From contig JAGBXW010000018.1 in the NCBI GenBank assembly GCA_017629095.1, positions 1-50,370 of the forward strand: a stretch of 50,370 nt of DNA, read 5' to 3'. The stretch comes from Treponema sp. GTDB lineage: Bacteria > Spirochaetota > Spirochaetia > Treponematales > Treponemataceae. The notes under the pieces were generated by a model. That model was given only the letters and a program-made list of their open reading frames with translations, was not told where the DNA came from and ran no database searches. Of the stretch, positions 33,541 through 43,481 are shown piece by piece; position 1 is the stretch's first letter, and each line of letters opens with the position of its first letter. The translations under genes and the position numbers were made by a program.

Positions 33541-34824
33541 ATGTCTAACTACAAGTTTGAAACCTTGCAACTTCACGTGGGACAGGAGCAGCCTGACCCA
33601 GCTACCGATGCTCGTGCGGTGCCAATTTATGCCACCACATCTTATGTGTTTCGAGATTGCGCTCAAGCTGCAGCTCGCTTTAACCTTACTGACCCAGGTA
33701 ATATTTACAGCCGCCTGACTAATTCAACCCAAGCTGTTTTTGAGCAGCGAATTGCCGCCTTGGAAGGTGGTGTGGCAGCCTTAGCTCTGTCTTCTGGATC
33801 TGCTGCCATTGCCTATGTGATTCAGGCTTTGGCTCAAAATGGTGGCCACATTGTATCCCAAAAATCTATTTACGGCGGCACCTACAATCTTTTGTCCAAT
33901 ACCTTGAAGAATTTTGGCATTACCACAAGCTTTGTGGACATTCATAATCTTGCAGAGGTAGAAGCTGCTATTCAGGAAAATACTCGTGGCTTGTATATCG
34001 AAACCTTGGGCAACCCCAACAGCGACATTCCCGATGTAGATGCCTTGGCTGCTTTGGCTCACAAGCATGGTATCCCTCTTGTGGTGGACAATACCTTTGG
34101 AACTCCCTTCCTGTTCCGTCCTATTGAACATGGTGCTGACATTGTGGTGCATTCTGCCACAAAGTTTATCGGTGGTCATGGAACAACCTTAGGTGGAATT
34201 GTGGTGGATTCCGGAAAATTTGATTGGGCTGCTTCTGGAAAGTATCCTGCCATTGCTCAGCCAAATCCTAGCTACCATGGTGTGTCCTTTACCCAGGCTG
34301 CGGGGCCAGCTGCCTTTGTAACCTATATCCGTGCCATCTTGCTTCGTGACATGGGAGCCTGTATTTCTCCCTTTGCAGCCTTCCTCTTGTTGCAGGGTGT
34401 GGAAACCCTCTCTCTGCGAATGGAACGCCATGCAGAAAATACTGCTCAGGTTCTCAAATTCCTTTCTCGCCATCCCTTGGTAGAAAAGGTGAACCACCCT
34501 GCCTTAGCTGACCATCCCAACAATGACCTGTACAAGAAATACTTCCCCAATGGTGGTGGTTCCATCTTTACACTGGAGATTCGTGGTGGCCAGGAAGAAG
34601 CCTTTAAGTTCATCGATAGCTTGCAGCTTTTCTCCTTACTGGCAAATGTGGCAGACGTAAAGAGTTTGGTAATCCATCCTGCTACCACCACTCACAGTCA
34701 GCTTTCTGCTACAGAGCTGGAGGAGCAGGGAATTAAGCCAAACACTGTGCGCCTGTCCATCGGTACCGAGCACATCGAGGATATTCTTCAAGACTTACAG
34801 CGGGGCTTTGATAGCATAGCCTAG
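33541..34824 (+). CDS. metY: O-acetylhomoserine sulfhydrylase (MetY type)
   Basis: The 427-residue PLP enzyme makes homocysteine directly from O-acetylhomoserine and sulfide. It has [32 protein letters not shown] at the start, [23 protein letters not shown], and the PLP-lysine motif [18 protein letters not shown]. Length matches MetY (about 430) rather than the shorter cystathionine synthases. ATG 33541 has GGAGGA six bases upstream; the open frame from 33427 has none. No SAM riboswitch is recognisable in the leader. Confidence 0.93.
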   Translation: MSNYKFETLQLHVGQEQPDPATDARAVPIYATTSYVFRDCAQAAARFNLTDPGNIYSRLTNSTQAVFEQRIAALEGGVAALALSSGSAAIAYVIQALAQNGGHIVSQKSIYGGTYNLLSNTLKNFGITTSFVDIHNLAEVEAAIQENTRGLYIETLGNPNSDIPDVDALAALAHKHGIPLVVDNTFGTPFLFRPIEHGADIVVHSATKFIGGHGTTLGGIVVDSGKFDWAASGKYPAIAQPNPSYHGVSFTQAAGPAAFVTYIRAILLRDMGACISPFAAFLLLQGVETLSLRMERHAENTAQVLKFLSRHPLVEKVNHPALADHPNNDLYKKYFPNGGGSIFTLEIRGGQEEAFKFIDSLQLFSLLANVADVKSLVIHPATTTHSQLSATELEEQGIKPNTVRLSIGTEHIEDILQDLQRGFDSIA

Positions 34825-34844
34825 TTCCAGCTCACTTAAAACAA

Positions 34845-34876
34845 GAAAGCCCCCGCTGGTGCGGGGGCTTTCCTTT
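34845..34876. terminator. Strong bidirectional terminator
   Basis: GAAAGCCCCCGC (34845-34856) and GCGGGGGCTTTC (34861-34872) make a perfect 12-base stem with a 4-base loop, between the converging metY and the outer-membrane protease gene. Confidence 0.9.
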
Positions 34877-34888
34877 GACCTGTACAGA

Positions 34889-37837
34889 TTACATTTCCAG
34901 TTTAAATCCTAGATTAAAGGCAAAAGGTGATTCATCTTCTTCTGGGAAGAAACGATACTTAAAGTCACAATTCAAGGTGGGGTGTACGTTGGCAGCAAGG
35001 CCTAAGTCTGGAGTGAGGGTAAGGGCAAGACGAGTGGTAAATTCATCGCTATAGCTCATTGCTCCCAAAGATTTAAAGTGGTTAGGTAGGTGTACAATGG
35101 CCCAGGAGGGATTTTTCCCGTTGGAGAATTTGCTTACATATTCCACTTCTGTTGTAATGGTATTAAAGAACACAATAGGGAACCAGGTAAAGGCTTTTTG
35201 GAGCTCAAAAGAAAACAGCACCAGCTTACCTCGTGTCTCCATGAAGTAGCTTTGAGATGGGTACAAATCAATTGATGCGGTAAAGGGCAAGTTCCAGGTT
35301 CCCCAAGTCCGTGTACCTACAGGAATCAACTGTGGCACGTGAACTTGAAGTCCCACTCCAAGGTTATTGTAATTGGTCAGCGGGGAACCAAAGTTTGTAA
35401 TATCAGCAGCATACACTGTATCAATAAAGGTGCGGCCAGTGAATTTCAGCATTTCAAAGGCACCTTTTCCCTGCAATGGCAGATAATTGATATTCAATTT
35501 TGCAATATTTCGAGTAAAGAAAATATCATTAGAACTAACTACAATCTTTGTGCCTCGTTTAATAAGTGCTGTATCAGCTTCTTTTTCTTCTGCTGTTTTT
35601 TCTACCTCATAGGTTTGTCGTCCTTCAAACAAGTCTAGAGAATCAGTAATGCTCATTCTTAAAACAGGAGAAAAAGAGGTTCCTGAGGAAAGAGCAATTT
35701 TGTGGTAGGTTTGTTTATATCCAGACCCATCTACTTCCAGATTGTTTTGCATTTCGTACTTGAATAGGTCAGTTTCAGTGCCACCTTTGAAGGTTGTCTG
35801 AAAGGTGCCAGATTTTGCAGAGTGATTATATCCCGCACTCAACGTATAGGAGGGGCTACTCCAAGGTAAGGTACCCATAAAAGTGGCTCCAATGATAGAA
35901 GTGAATGAGTCTATGCTGTCAAACCCGTTGGAAAGACCATAGGATGCACTTTGAGAGAAAGGATACCAAGTACCTTTAACAAGATAGGGCCAAACAGAAA
36001 AGTCCTTTGCATTTTCCAAGACAGAAGTGTCTACAAAGGCCATAGCCTGATTTTCGGCTTCGCTGCGTACACCTAAATCAGTTACCACTCCAGGTATCGT
36101 ATTTGCTGTCATGGCTGTAGTGTTTGTAGTGTAGATGTGATTTCCATTTAGAAAATACCCCAAATACATAATGTTGTTTTCGTCAAGGGCAACAGGAGCA
36201 AAGATACCACCAGAAAGGTCTTGCTGATACAAGTTATATTCAACACCAGTGGGAAGAATTTTTGCCTCTCCCAAACGAGGCATGGTTCCTGGCTGCACGT
36301 AGGTAAAAAGAGCTCGTGTAGAACCATCTGCTGCAGGAGAAATGCTTAGTCCCTGAATCAGCATGTCTGGATGGGGCAGTTCGTACTGCTGGTGAACCTT
36401 GCTGATAAAATCATAGGATTTGATGAGGTATTCAACACCTTGCTTGCTCAGATAGTAAATCTTTCCCTCAGTATCAGCTTGGAGATTAGTGGAAAAATTA
36501 TTGAACTTGTTGTTGATAGTTTCAACTAATTCTATGTCCTTGAGCTTGCCTTTAGCATTTTCTTCCAAGCGGAAAATGTTGATGGAAGAATCCTGACTAA
36601 TATTTTTATTGGCAGCGAGGTACTTTGTTTGTGTGCCATTTTCTGTAATGGTGAATACGACACCATTATTCAGTCTGTCTTGGGGAACCTTGAATTTTGA
36701 CTTTGTTTCAAAGTCATAAATAACCATTTTATTTTTAGGTAAGGCTCCAGCTGAGGACAAGTACACATAGGTAAGATATCTTCCATCAGCAGAAAGGTTC
36801 ATGGATTGAAGGGAACCCTGTTGCAGGAATTTTTTTGGTTTTGTGTAGCCAGTAGGAGAATTTTCATCCTTGAGGGCATAGTAAAGTCCTATGGTATTTT
36901 TATTATAGTAAACGATTTTATCCTTTGCACTTGCAACATAGGTGTACTGCTCAAAATCCTTGTCAGTGTTGAACTTCTGAACCATACCTGTTTCTGTAGG
37001 GTCTGCTGGAATTGCTGGCACAGGGAAAACTTCCTTAAATTTGTTCCAAGCATCATTCATAGAAATACCGTATACTGACTCAAAAATGGTAAAATAGCTG
37101 AGTCCACCAAGGTTTGTCATTCGCTTCCAGTACTCAGCCATTTTTTCTTCGCCATAAGTTTGACGAATATATTCCATGAACTCACCGCCGAACTTGTAGT
37201 TATAATCGTATACGTAGATGCTACGGGCACCAGTTATTTCTGCAAAATTGGGGAAGTCATCCTCCAGCTTTGCTTGCTTTACAATATGACGAGTAAATTC
37301 ACTGTGAAGACGACCTTCTCCCGTGCGGCTTTCTTCGGTAACGGCAATACCTTCTAGCTGTCCACTGGTAGCAATCAAGGGGGTGGGGTTAATCATATCG
37401 CCAAAAATTTTAGACACTACAACCCAGAAGGGTGTTTTAATATTTATGGTAATTGCATGGGTTAATTCATGGCGGAATACCATCAAAAGGTCTTCTTCAA
37501 ATACAGCCATATTTGATGGGGCTTGTGTATCAAAGAGCACAATGTGATTGTAGGGAACTTGGGTAAAATATGCATTGAACATATCTTGGGAGCTAGTAAT
37601 AGTAACGGGCATCCTAAAATCGTGAATGAGATTGTAGGTATCATGTAATTCCCGATACAAATCATCTGCATGTTCTGCAATAATTGCCGCAGATTTTTCT
37701 GAACCAGGGGTATAAATGATGTCAAAAAATTCTGTTTTAACAACCTTTAAATCCTTTTGACCAGCTAACATGCCTTCGTACGCAAAGACGGAGGTAAGGC
37801 ATAAAAGACAGAGCAGGCTTGCTGCAATCTTTCTCAT
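34889..37837 (-). CDS. Exported zinc metalloprotease with propeller and outer-membrane-like C-terminus
   Basis: The 982-residue protein has a cleavable signal (IAASLLCLLCLTSVFA). The first 300 residues have a gluzincin site: FRHELTHAI (HExxH) and the downstream QLEGIAVTEE supplying the third ligand, as in the peptidase MA family. Residues about 310-600 are a series of short beta repeats with TolB/WD-like segments such as MNLSADGRYLTYVYLSS. The last 350 residues are alternating beta strands that look like an outer-membrane barrel, ending FNLGFKLEM. It may be a surface-anchored protease. ATG 37837 has GGAG upstream; the ORF start at 37870 does not. Confidence 0.8.
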   Translation of the reverse strand: MRKIAASLLCLLCLTSVFAYEGMLAGQKDLKVVKTEFFDIIYTPGSEKSAAIIAEHADDLYRELHDTYNLIHDFRMPVTITSSQDMFNAYFTQVPYNHIVLFDTQAPSNMAVFEEDLLMVFRHELTHAITINIKTPFWVVVSKIFGDMINPTPLIATSGQLEGIAVTEESRTGEGRLHSEFTRHIVKQAKLEDDFPNFAEITGARSIYVYDYNYKFGGEFMEYIRQTYGEEKMAEYWKRMTNLGGLSYFTIFESVYGISMNDAWNKFKEVFPVPAIPADPTETGMVQKFNTDKDFEQYTYVASAKDKIVYYNKNTIGLYYALKDENSPTGYTKPKKFLQQGSLQSMNLSADGRYLTYVYLSSAGALPKNKMVIYDFETKSKFKVPQDRLNNGVVFTITENGTQTKYLAANKNISQDSSINIFRLEENAKGKLKDIELVETINNKFNNFSTNLQADTEGKIYYLSKQGVEYLIKSYDFISKVHQQYELPHPDMLIQGLSISPAADGSTRALFTYVQPGTMPRLGEAKILPTGVEYNLYQQDLSGGIFAPVALDENNIMYLGYFLNGNHIYTTNTTAMTANTIPGVVTDLGVRSEAENQAMAFVDTSVLENAKDFSVWPYLVKGTWYPFSQSASYGLSNGFDSIDSFTSIIGATFMGTLPWSSPSYTLSAGYNHSAKSGTFQTTFKGGTETDLFKYEMQNNLEVDGSGYKQTYHKIALSSGTSFSPVLRMSITDSLDLFEGRQTYEVEKTAEEKEADTALIKRGTKIVVSSNDIFFTRNIAKLNINYLPLQGKGAFEMLKFTGRTFIDTVYAADITNFGSPLTNYNNLGVGLQVHVPQLIPVGTRTWGTWNLPFTASIDLYPSQSYFMETRGKLVLFSFELQKAFTWFPIVFFNTITTEVEYVSKFSNGKNPSWAIVHLPNHFKSLGAMSYSDEFTTRLALTLTPDLGLAANVHPTLNCDFKYRFFPEEDESPFAFNLGFKLEM

Positions 37838-37983
37838 ATAAAACTCCTTTTTTGTGTCAGTTTCTGACAACCTTCCATATTGAATAAAAATTTACATATA
37901 CAATTATAGACACAAAAATTAAACTGTCAAATGAAGAATTGAAAACAAACCACTACCCACTATCAACTATCCCTGTTTCCGTG

Positions 37984-37989
37984 TATAGT
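37984..37989 (+). promoter_or_regulatory. -10 box of a leaderless permease transcript
   Basis: TATAGT, then TGTGAC, then ATG at 37996. The run GTGTATAGTTGTG also precedes the glycosyltransferase at 41152. Confidence 0.45.
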
Positions 37990-37995
37990 TGTGAC

Positions 37996-38661
37996 ATGCA
38001 GTTAAATTTTGAGTTCATGGTAAAATATTTGCCGTGGTACGTTGATGCAGCAGTCTTAACCGTGAGGGTGGCCTTCTTGGGAATTCTCTTTTCTTTGGTT
38101 ATTGGAATCTGCTGTGCCATAATCCGTTATTATAAAATACCCCTTCTGCGTTTCCTGGTTTCTTCATATATCGAAATCAGCCGAAATACGCCCTTGTTGG
38201 TACAGTTGTTTTTCCTGTACTTTGGCCTGCCCAAGGTGGGAATTGTGCTGAGTTCCGAGGTTTGTGCTGTTGTGGGCTTGTCCTTTTTGGGTGGCAGCTA
38301 CATGGCAGAGTCCTTGCGAAGTGGCCTAGATTCTGTGGAACGCAGTCAGCTTGAAGCAGCTGCCAGTCTTGGTATGGGACGGCGTCTTACCATGGCAGAG
38401 GTGGTGTTTCCTCAAGCTATGGCGGTATCGGTACCAGGTCTCTGTGCCAATGTAATCTTTCTGATTAAAGAAACCTCTGTGGTCAGTGGTATTGCCTTGG
38501 CAGATTTGATGTACGTTACCAAGGATTTGATTGGCTTGTATTACGAAACAGACGAAGCCTTGATTATGCTGGTAATTTTCTACTTGGTGATTTTATTGCC
38601 AATTTCTTTGTTGGCATCTGTTTTGGAGCGGAGGTTGCGTCATGCAGGATTCGGGAATTAG
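37996..38661 (+). CDS. Polar amino acid ABC permease 1
   Basis: The 221-residue His/Glu/Gln-type permease has about five membrane helices. It has the EISRNTPLLVQLFFLYFGLP motif and the coupling loop AAASLGMGRRLTMAEVVFPQA, the EAA motif of the family. It starts a four-gene importer operon. ATG 37996 was chosen over the ORF start at 37939, whose extra residues are not hydrophobic. Confidence 0.9.
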   Translation: MQLNFEFMVKYLPWYVDAAVLTVRVAFLGILFSLVIGICCAIIRYYKIPLLRFLVSSYIEISRNTPLLVQLFFLYFGLPKVGIVLSSEVCAVVGLSFLGGSYMAESLRSGLDSVERSQLEAAASLGMGRRLTMAEVVFPQAMAVSVPGLCANVIFLIKETSVVSGIALADLMYVTKDLIGLYYETDEALIMLVIFYLVILLPISLLASVLERRLRHAGFGN

Positions 38662-39316
38662 TGTTTTGTTCATGGGGCATAACTTCCTGCGATTACTGGG
38701 TGGATTGTGGGTCACCCTGAGAATCAGTTTGGCGGCAGTGCTTTTGTCCATGCCTCTGGGAATTTCGTTCGGTGTTTTTATGACCTTGCGAAATCCCCTG
38801 TCTCGCCTTGTGAGTCGCCTGTATTTGGAGTTTGTGCGAATAATGCCCCAGCTGGTGCTTTTGTTCATTGCGTATTTTGGAGTGACACGAGCCTGGGGAT
38901 GGAATCTTTCTGCAGAATCGAGTGCCATCTTGGTGTTTACCCTGTGGGGTACTGCGGAAATGGGAGATTTAGTGCGGGGCGCCTTAATCAGCATTCCTAA
39001 GCATCAATATGAAAGCTCCTTGGTTTTGGGATTGGGACGCAGACAAACATTTTTGTATGTCATTATCCCTCAAACCTTGCGTCGGCTCATCCCATTGACT
39101 ATAAATCTTACCACTCGTATGATTAAGACCACCAGTCTTGTTGTATTGATTGGAATGACTGAAGTCCTCAAGGTGGGCAAGCAAATCATTGACGCTAATA
39201 GATTTACCCATCCAACTGCTGCATTGTGGATTTACGGAGTGATATTCCTGCTTTATTTTCTTGCTTGCTGGCCAATTTCCCTGCTGGCAAAAAAGTTAGA
39301 GAAGAGATGGAGGTAA
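38642..39316 (+). CDS. Polar amino acid ABC permease 2
   Basis: The 224-residue permease pairs with the one upstream. It has [18 protein letters not shown] and the EAA loop [25 protein letters not shown]. Its start lies inside the end of permease 1 (20-base overlap) with GGAGG before it. Two different permeases imply a heterodimeric channel. Confidence 0.92.
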   Translation: MQDSGISVLFMGHNFLRLLGGLWVTLRISLAAVLLSMPLGISFGVFMTLRNPLSRLVSRLYLEFVRIMPQLVLLFIAYFGVTRAWGWNLSAESSAILVFTLWGTAEMGDLVRGALISIPKHQYESSLVLGLGRRQTFLYVIIPQTLRRLIPLTINLTTRMIKTTSLVVLIGMTEVLKVGKQIIDANRFTHPTAALWIYGVIFLLYFLACWPISLLAKKLEKRWR

Positions 39317-39320
39317 TTTT

Positions 39321-40103
39321 ATGAAAACATCAGAAAGTTGTGTCCATCTGGAAGTGGTGGACTTGGTAAAGAAATTTGGAGATGATACTGTTCTTGATGG
39401 TATTTGTCTCAAGGTGCATCAAGGTGAGGTGGTTGTTTTTTTAGGACCTTCTGGCTGTGGTAAAAGTACCTTGTTGCGTTGTATGATTGGCTTGGAAAAG
39501 CCAAATAGCGGTTCCATCCTTGTGGACGGGGAATTGGTGGATTCAGATGCTCGCCGTTCAAAGGAATTGCGACAAAAAATCGGCATGGTGTTCCAGAGCT
39601 ACGACCTGTTTCCCCATCGCAACATTCTTGATAATATCACCTTGGCTCCTGTTAAGGTGCAAAAGCGGGATAAACAGGAAGTGGTGGCAGAAGCTCAAAC
39701 ACTTTTGGAGCGAGTTGGCCTGTGGGAAAAGCGAAAATCCTTTCCCCGTGAGCTTTCTGGTGGCCAAAAGCAACGAGTGGCCATTGTTCGTGCCCTGTGC
39801 ATGAATCCTGAGGTTATGCTTTTTGATGAGGTAACTGCTGCCTTAGACCCAGAAATGGTGCGAGAAGTGTTGGACGTAATTCTGGAGTTGGCTAATCAGG
39901 GCATGACCATGGTCATTGTAACCCATGAGATGCAGTTTGCCCGTGCTGTTGCAGACAGAATTATTTTTCTGGACAAGGGCCGTATTGTGGAGGAAGCAAC
40001 TCCAGAGGAATTTTTCGTTTCTCCAAAGACACAGCGAGCAAAGGATTTCCTGCGTACCTTTACCTTTGAGAAACACAAATCTACTGTTCAAAAAGATGAT
40101 TAA
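39321..40103 (+). CDS. Polar amino acid ABC ATPase (GlnQ/HisP type)
   Basis: The 260-residue ATPase has Walker [10 protein letters not shown], signature [15 protein letters not shown], Walker [15 protein letters not shown] and switch [10 protein letters not shown], in the arrangement of GlnQ-type subunits. GGAGGT precedes the ATG. It couples hydrolysis to import of a polar amino acid. Confidence 0.95.
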   Translation: MKTSESCVHLEVVDLVKKFGDDTVLDGICLKVHQGEVVVFLGPSGCGKSTLLRCMIGLEKPNSGSILVDGELVDSDARRSKELRQKIGMVFQSYDLFPHRNILDNITLAPVKVQKRDKQEVVAEAQTLLERVGLWEKRKSFPRELSGGQKQRVAIVRALCMNPEVMLFDEVTAALDPEMVREVLDVILELANQGMTMVIVTHEMQFARAVADRIIFLDKGRIVEEATPEEFFVSPKTQRAKDFLRTFTFEKHKSTVQKDD

Positions 40104-40131
40104 TTTTAATCATTGTATATAAGGAGATTTT

Positions 40132-40989
40132 ATGAAAAGAAATATCATGAAGATGGTAATGGTAGCTGTTGCATTTGCCTTTTCAGCTACTGCTCTGTGG
40201 GCTATGGGTGGAAAGGAGAGTAGCGCAAGTGCAGCTTCTTTCCGCACTGTAGAAGAAATTAAGGCTAGTGGAAAGATTGTTATTGGTGTATTCAGTGACA
40301 AGGCTCCCTTTGGTTATGTTGATGAGTACGGCAAGTATCAGGGATATGACGTGTACTTTGCAGAGCGCATTGCCAAGGATTTAGGTGTGGCTGTGGAATA
40401 TGTTTCTACCGACCCAGCTAGCCGTGTAGAATATGTTGCAACTGGAAAAGTTGACATTATTCTTGCAAATTTCACCGTAACAGAAGATCGTGCCCGCCAG
40501 GTTGACTTTGCCCTGCCTTACATGAAGGTTATGTTAGGTGTTGTTTCTCCAGAAAATGCCTTGATTACCAGTGTAGATCAGCTGGCTGACAAGAATTTGA
40601 TTGTAGTAAAGGGAACTACTGCTGAAACTTATTTTGCAAAGAATCACCCAGAGGTAAAGTTGCAGAAGTATGACGAATATGCTGATGCATACAATGCCTT
40701 GATTGATGGTCGTGGAGATGCCTTCTCTACCGACAACACCGAGGTTTTGGCTTGGGCCTTGGTAAATCCTGGCTATGCAGTGGGAATTGATGCCTTGGGC
40801 AATATGGACACTATTGCACCTGCTGTACAGAAGGGCAACACCAGCCTTTTGGAATGGTTGAATCAGGAGATTCAGGCTTTGGGACAGGAAAACTTCTTCC
40901 ATGCTGCTTATGATGCTACTTTGGCTCCAGTATACGGCGAAGCTGCCAATCCTGATGCCTTGGTTGTAGAAGGTGGCGTACTGAACTAA
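40132..40989 (+). CDS. Amino acid ABC substrate-binding protein (SBP family 3)
   Basis: The 285-residue protein has a signal peptide (MVMVAVAFAFSATALWA) followed directly by MGGKESS, a form I associate with treponemes. The mature protein has KIVIGVFSDKAPFGYVDEYGKYQGYDVYFAERIAKDLG and VDIILANFTVTEDRARQVDFALPY, the core of polar amino acid binding proteins. AAGGAGA precedes the ATG. The ligand class is clear; the exact amino acid is not. Confidence 0.93.
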   Translation: MKRNIMKMVMVAVAFAFSATALWAMGGKESSASAASFRTVEEIKASGKIVIGVFSDKAPFGYVDEYGKYQGYDVYFAERIAKDLGVAVEYVSTDPASRVEYVATGKVDIILANFTVTEDRARQVDFALPYMKVMLGVVSPENALITSVDQLADKNLIVVKGTTAETYFAKNHPEVKLQKYDEYADAYNALIDGRGDAFSTDNTEVLAWALVNPGYAVGIDALGNMDTIAPAVQKGNTSLLEWLNQEIQALGQENFFHAAYDATLAPVYGEAANPDALVVEGGVLN

Positions 40990-41017
40990 GCCTTTTTCCC
41001 GTCACGAAACTGACACA

Positions 41018-41057
41018 TGCATCCTTCTGAAATTCTCAGGAGGGTGCATTTTTTTTT
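41018..41057 (+). terminator. Intrinsic terminator of the amino acid importer operon
   Basis: TGCATCCTTCTGA pairs with TCAGGAGGGTGCA through two G-U pairs, followed by nine T residues. Confidence 0.85.
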
Positions 41058-41139
41058 ATTTCCATCTGAAGTTGGTGAGTGCCAGTGTCAGTGGAGTTGG
41101 GAACTTGGGGCGGTGCTAGATTGAATCCTTTTTTCTGTG

Positions 41140-41145
41140 TATAGT
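41140..41145 (+). promoter_or_regulatory. -10 box of a leaderless glycosyltransferase transcript
   Basis: TATAGT, then TGTGGC, then ATG at 41152. No ribosome site lies between. Confidence 0.45.
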
Positions 41146-41151
41146 TGTGGC

Positions 41152-42261
41152 ATGAAACTGGCCATTGATTGCAGAATGATTGGAAGTGGTGGAATTGGCA
41201 CCTATTTGTGTGGACTGCTTCCTTATTTTACCCAAGAACATGAATGCCTTTTACTGGGACGTCCTTCAGATTTGGCTCAATATGCAGGTTGCGCTGGAGT
41301 GTACATCCTAGATTGCTCCATAAAAACCTTTTCCCTCCAGGAGCTTTTTGCCTTTCCTGCTGCACTTTTAAAGGCCATCAATAGCTGCGACGCTTATTAC
41401 TCTCCCTATTGCAATATTCCTGGCCGCATTTTTGGTGGCATAAGGGTGCCCATTTTTTCCACCATTCACGATGTGGTTTTTCTTGATATACCTGAATTGG
41501 CTGGTGGTTTTGGCACTGCGGTAAGAAAGTGGTTTTATCAGTACGCCATCAAAAAATCCTGCTGTATTTTCACCGTGTCTCAGTTTTCTGCCGAGCGAAT
41601 CCGTAGCCTGCTGAAATTTCCTGAAAAAAAGCCCTTAGTGGTAACCTACAATGCAGTGCCACATTGGTTTACCCAAGATGGTACTGATTCCAGTGCCAGT
41701 GCAGGAGAAGGGGACAGTGCCGCTGGTGATGGAGCTGGCAAAAGCAAGGATCTTTTGTTTGTAGGTAATATCAAGGCCCACAAGGGATTACATATTTTAC
41801 TTCCCGCCTTTAAGCTGGCTCGGCAACGGGGCTTGGATGGTCGGCTGGGAATTGTAGGCAATGCAAGCAATTTCCGAACGGGAGATAGCGGCATCTTGGA
41901 GCAGTTCCAGTCTCTGCCAGAAGAAGCTTTTGCCTTTACTGGTAGAGTCAGTGACAGTGAATTGCGGGATTTATACCGCCGTTGCAGACTTTTGGTGCAG
42001 CCTTCTTTGTATGAAGGCTTTGGAATGCCTCCCTTGGAAGCCCTTTCTCAGGGAACAAATGTGGTGCTTTCCGATATTCCTGTGTTCAAGGAGATTTACG
42101 GGAGCTTGCCAGTTACCTTTTTCAAAACGGCAGATGTGGAGGACTTGGCAGAAAAACTACTGTCCGCCTGGAAGTTGCCTGCTCCCTCACTGGGGGACAC
42201 GGGGTATTCCTTTAAAAAATCTGCCACTGTGATTTTTGATGCTATAAGGAGTGTTTTATGA
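41152..42261 (+). CDS. Glycosyltransferase, GT4 family
   Basis: The 369-residue GT-B protein has the C-terminal donor-site motif LVQPSLYEGFGMPPLEAL and the linker DLLFVGNIKAHKGLHILLPAF. The N-terminus starts MKLAIDCRMIGSGGIGTYL, as in mannosyl/rhamnosyl transferases of surface polysaccharide loci. A Ser/Gly/Asp-rich stretch (SSASAGEGDSAAGDGAG) is inserted between the two domains. It overlaps the next glycosyltransferase by four bases (ATGA). Confidence 0.9.
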   Translation: MKLAIDCRMIGSGGIGTYLCGLLPYFTQEHECLLLGRPSDLAQYAGCAGVYILDCSIKTFSLQELFAFPAALLKAINSCDAYYSPYCNIPGRIFGGIRVPIFSTIHDVVFLDIPELAGGFGTAVRKWFYQYAIKKSCCIFTVSQFSAERIRSLLKFPEKKPLVVTYNAVPHWFTQDGTDSSASAGEGDSAAGDGAGKSKDLLFVGNIKAHKGLHILLPAFKLARQRGLDGRLGIVGNASNFRTGDSGILEQFQSLPEEAFAFTGRVSDSELRDLYRRCRLLVQPSLYEGFGMPPLEALSQGTNVVLSDIPVFKEIYGSLPVTFFKTADVEDLAEKLLSAWKLPAPSLGDTGYSFKKSATVIFDAIRSVL

Positions 42262-43358
42262 AGGTTGCAATCGTTCATTACTGGTTAGTAAATATGCGTG
42301 GTGGAGAAAAGGTTCTGGAAGCCCTGTTGGATATGTTTCCCCAGGCTGATATTTACACCCACGTGTATGTGCCAGAAGCCATCTCCGAAAAAATCCGTAG
42401 CCATCGTGTTTTTACCACAAAAATCAGCAAGCTTCCCATGGCTGCAAAATTCTATCAGAAATACATGCCCCTTATGCCTGATGCCCTGAAGGAGCTGGAC
42501 TTGTCGGACTATGACCTGATTATTTCCAGTGAGTCAGGCCCAGCAAAGGGTGTTGTTCCCAATCCCGATGCCTTTCATCTGTGTTATTGTCACAGCCCCA
42601 TGCGGTATTTGTGGGATATGTACCATGAATATTTCCGTACAGCCTCAGGCTTTGTTCGCTTTTTTATGAAAAAGCTGGTGCCTTCTCTGCGGTTGTGGGA
42701 TGTTATGTCCGCCAACTTGGTGGATTGCTTTGTGGCAAATTCCCACTATGTGGCTAAACGAATTAACCGCTACTATAATCGGCCTGCAGAAATCGTGTAT
42801 CCACCTGTGGCCATCGAAAAATTTGCCACCATCCAGCGAAATCCCAAGGATTATTACCTGTTTTTTGGCCAGTTGGTGGGCTACAAGCGAGCAGATTTGG
42901 CTCTGGAAGCCTGTGTTCGCTCTGGTCGCAAGCTGGTGGTGGTGGGAGAAGGTGGCTCTGCCCAAGAACGAAAAAAATATGAGTCTTCTGGCTTAGTTTC
43001 CTTTGCGGGGCGTGTGACTCATCAGCAGTTAGAAGAATACATGGGTGGAGCAAAGGCATTGCTTTTCCCCGGCGTAGAAGATTTTGGTATTATTCCAGTA
43101 GAAGCCAATGCTGCAGGTTGTCCTGTCATTGCCTATCGCAAGGGTGGTGCCATTGATTCCATCAAGGAAGGCGTAACGGGAATCTTCTTTGATGAGCAAA
43201 CACCTGAGTCCTTAATTCAAGCCATGACTCGATTTGAATCCCTGCCCCCTGAAACCTTTGCCGACAGAAGTAAATTTGCTGCCCATGTGGCACAGTTCAG
43301 TCAGGCTGCCTTTACCGCAAAAATCCAGCGTTTGGTGGATGAACGAAAACGCCGATAG
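42258..43358 (+). CDS. Glycosyltransferase, GT4 family (WbaZ-like)
   Basis: The 366-residue protein begins MKVAIVHYWLVNMRGGEKVLEAL, and has CYCHSPMRYLWDMYHEYF, FFGQLVGYKRADLALEA and the donor site ALLFPGVEDFGIIPVEANAAGCPVIAYRKGG, all typical of the mannosyltransferase group in O-antigen-type clusters. AAGGAG precedes the ATG. With its neighbour it forms a two-enzyme surface-glycan operon; no export or other sugar genes are in the window. Confidence 0.92.
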   Translation: MKVAIVHYWLVNMRGGEKVLEALLDMFPQADIYTHVYVPEAISEKIRSHRVFTTKISKLPMAAKFYQKYMPLMPDALKELDLSDYDLIISSESGPAKGVVPNPDAFHLCYCHSPMRYLWDMYHEYFRTASGFVRFFMKKLVPSLRLWDVMSANLVDCFVANSHYVAKRINRYYNRPAEIVYPPVAIEKFATIQRNPKDYYLFFGQLVGYKRADLALEACVRSGRKLVVVGEGGSAQERKKYESSGLVSFAGRVTHQQLEEYMGGAKALLFPGVEDFGIIPVEANAAGCPVIAYRKGGAIDSIKEGVTGIFFDEQTPESLIQAMTRFESLPPETFADRSKFAAHVAQFSQAAFTAKIQRLVDERKRR

Positions 43359-43434
43359 CCTAGCGGATTCAGGTTCCGTACCGAAGAGGAAGCTGAGTCC
43401 TTTCATGGCCTTGCCGAACTTAGTTTGCTGAAAT

Positions 43435-43481
43435 AGCCCACTGCCCTAAAGTTCATCCTGTGGAAGTGGGCTTTATTTTTT
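43435..43481. terminator. Bidirectional terminator
   Basis: AGCCCACT (43435-43442) pairs with AGTGGGCT (43465-43472), then TTATTTTTT. It lies between converging genes and overlaps the stop of the CmpB-family gene. Confidence 0.75.
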
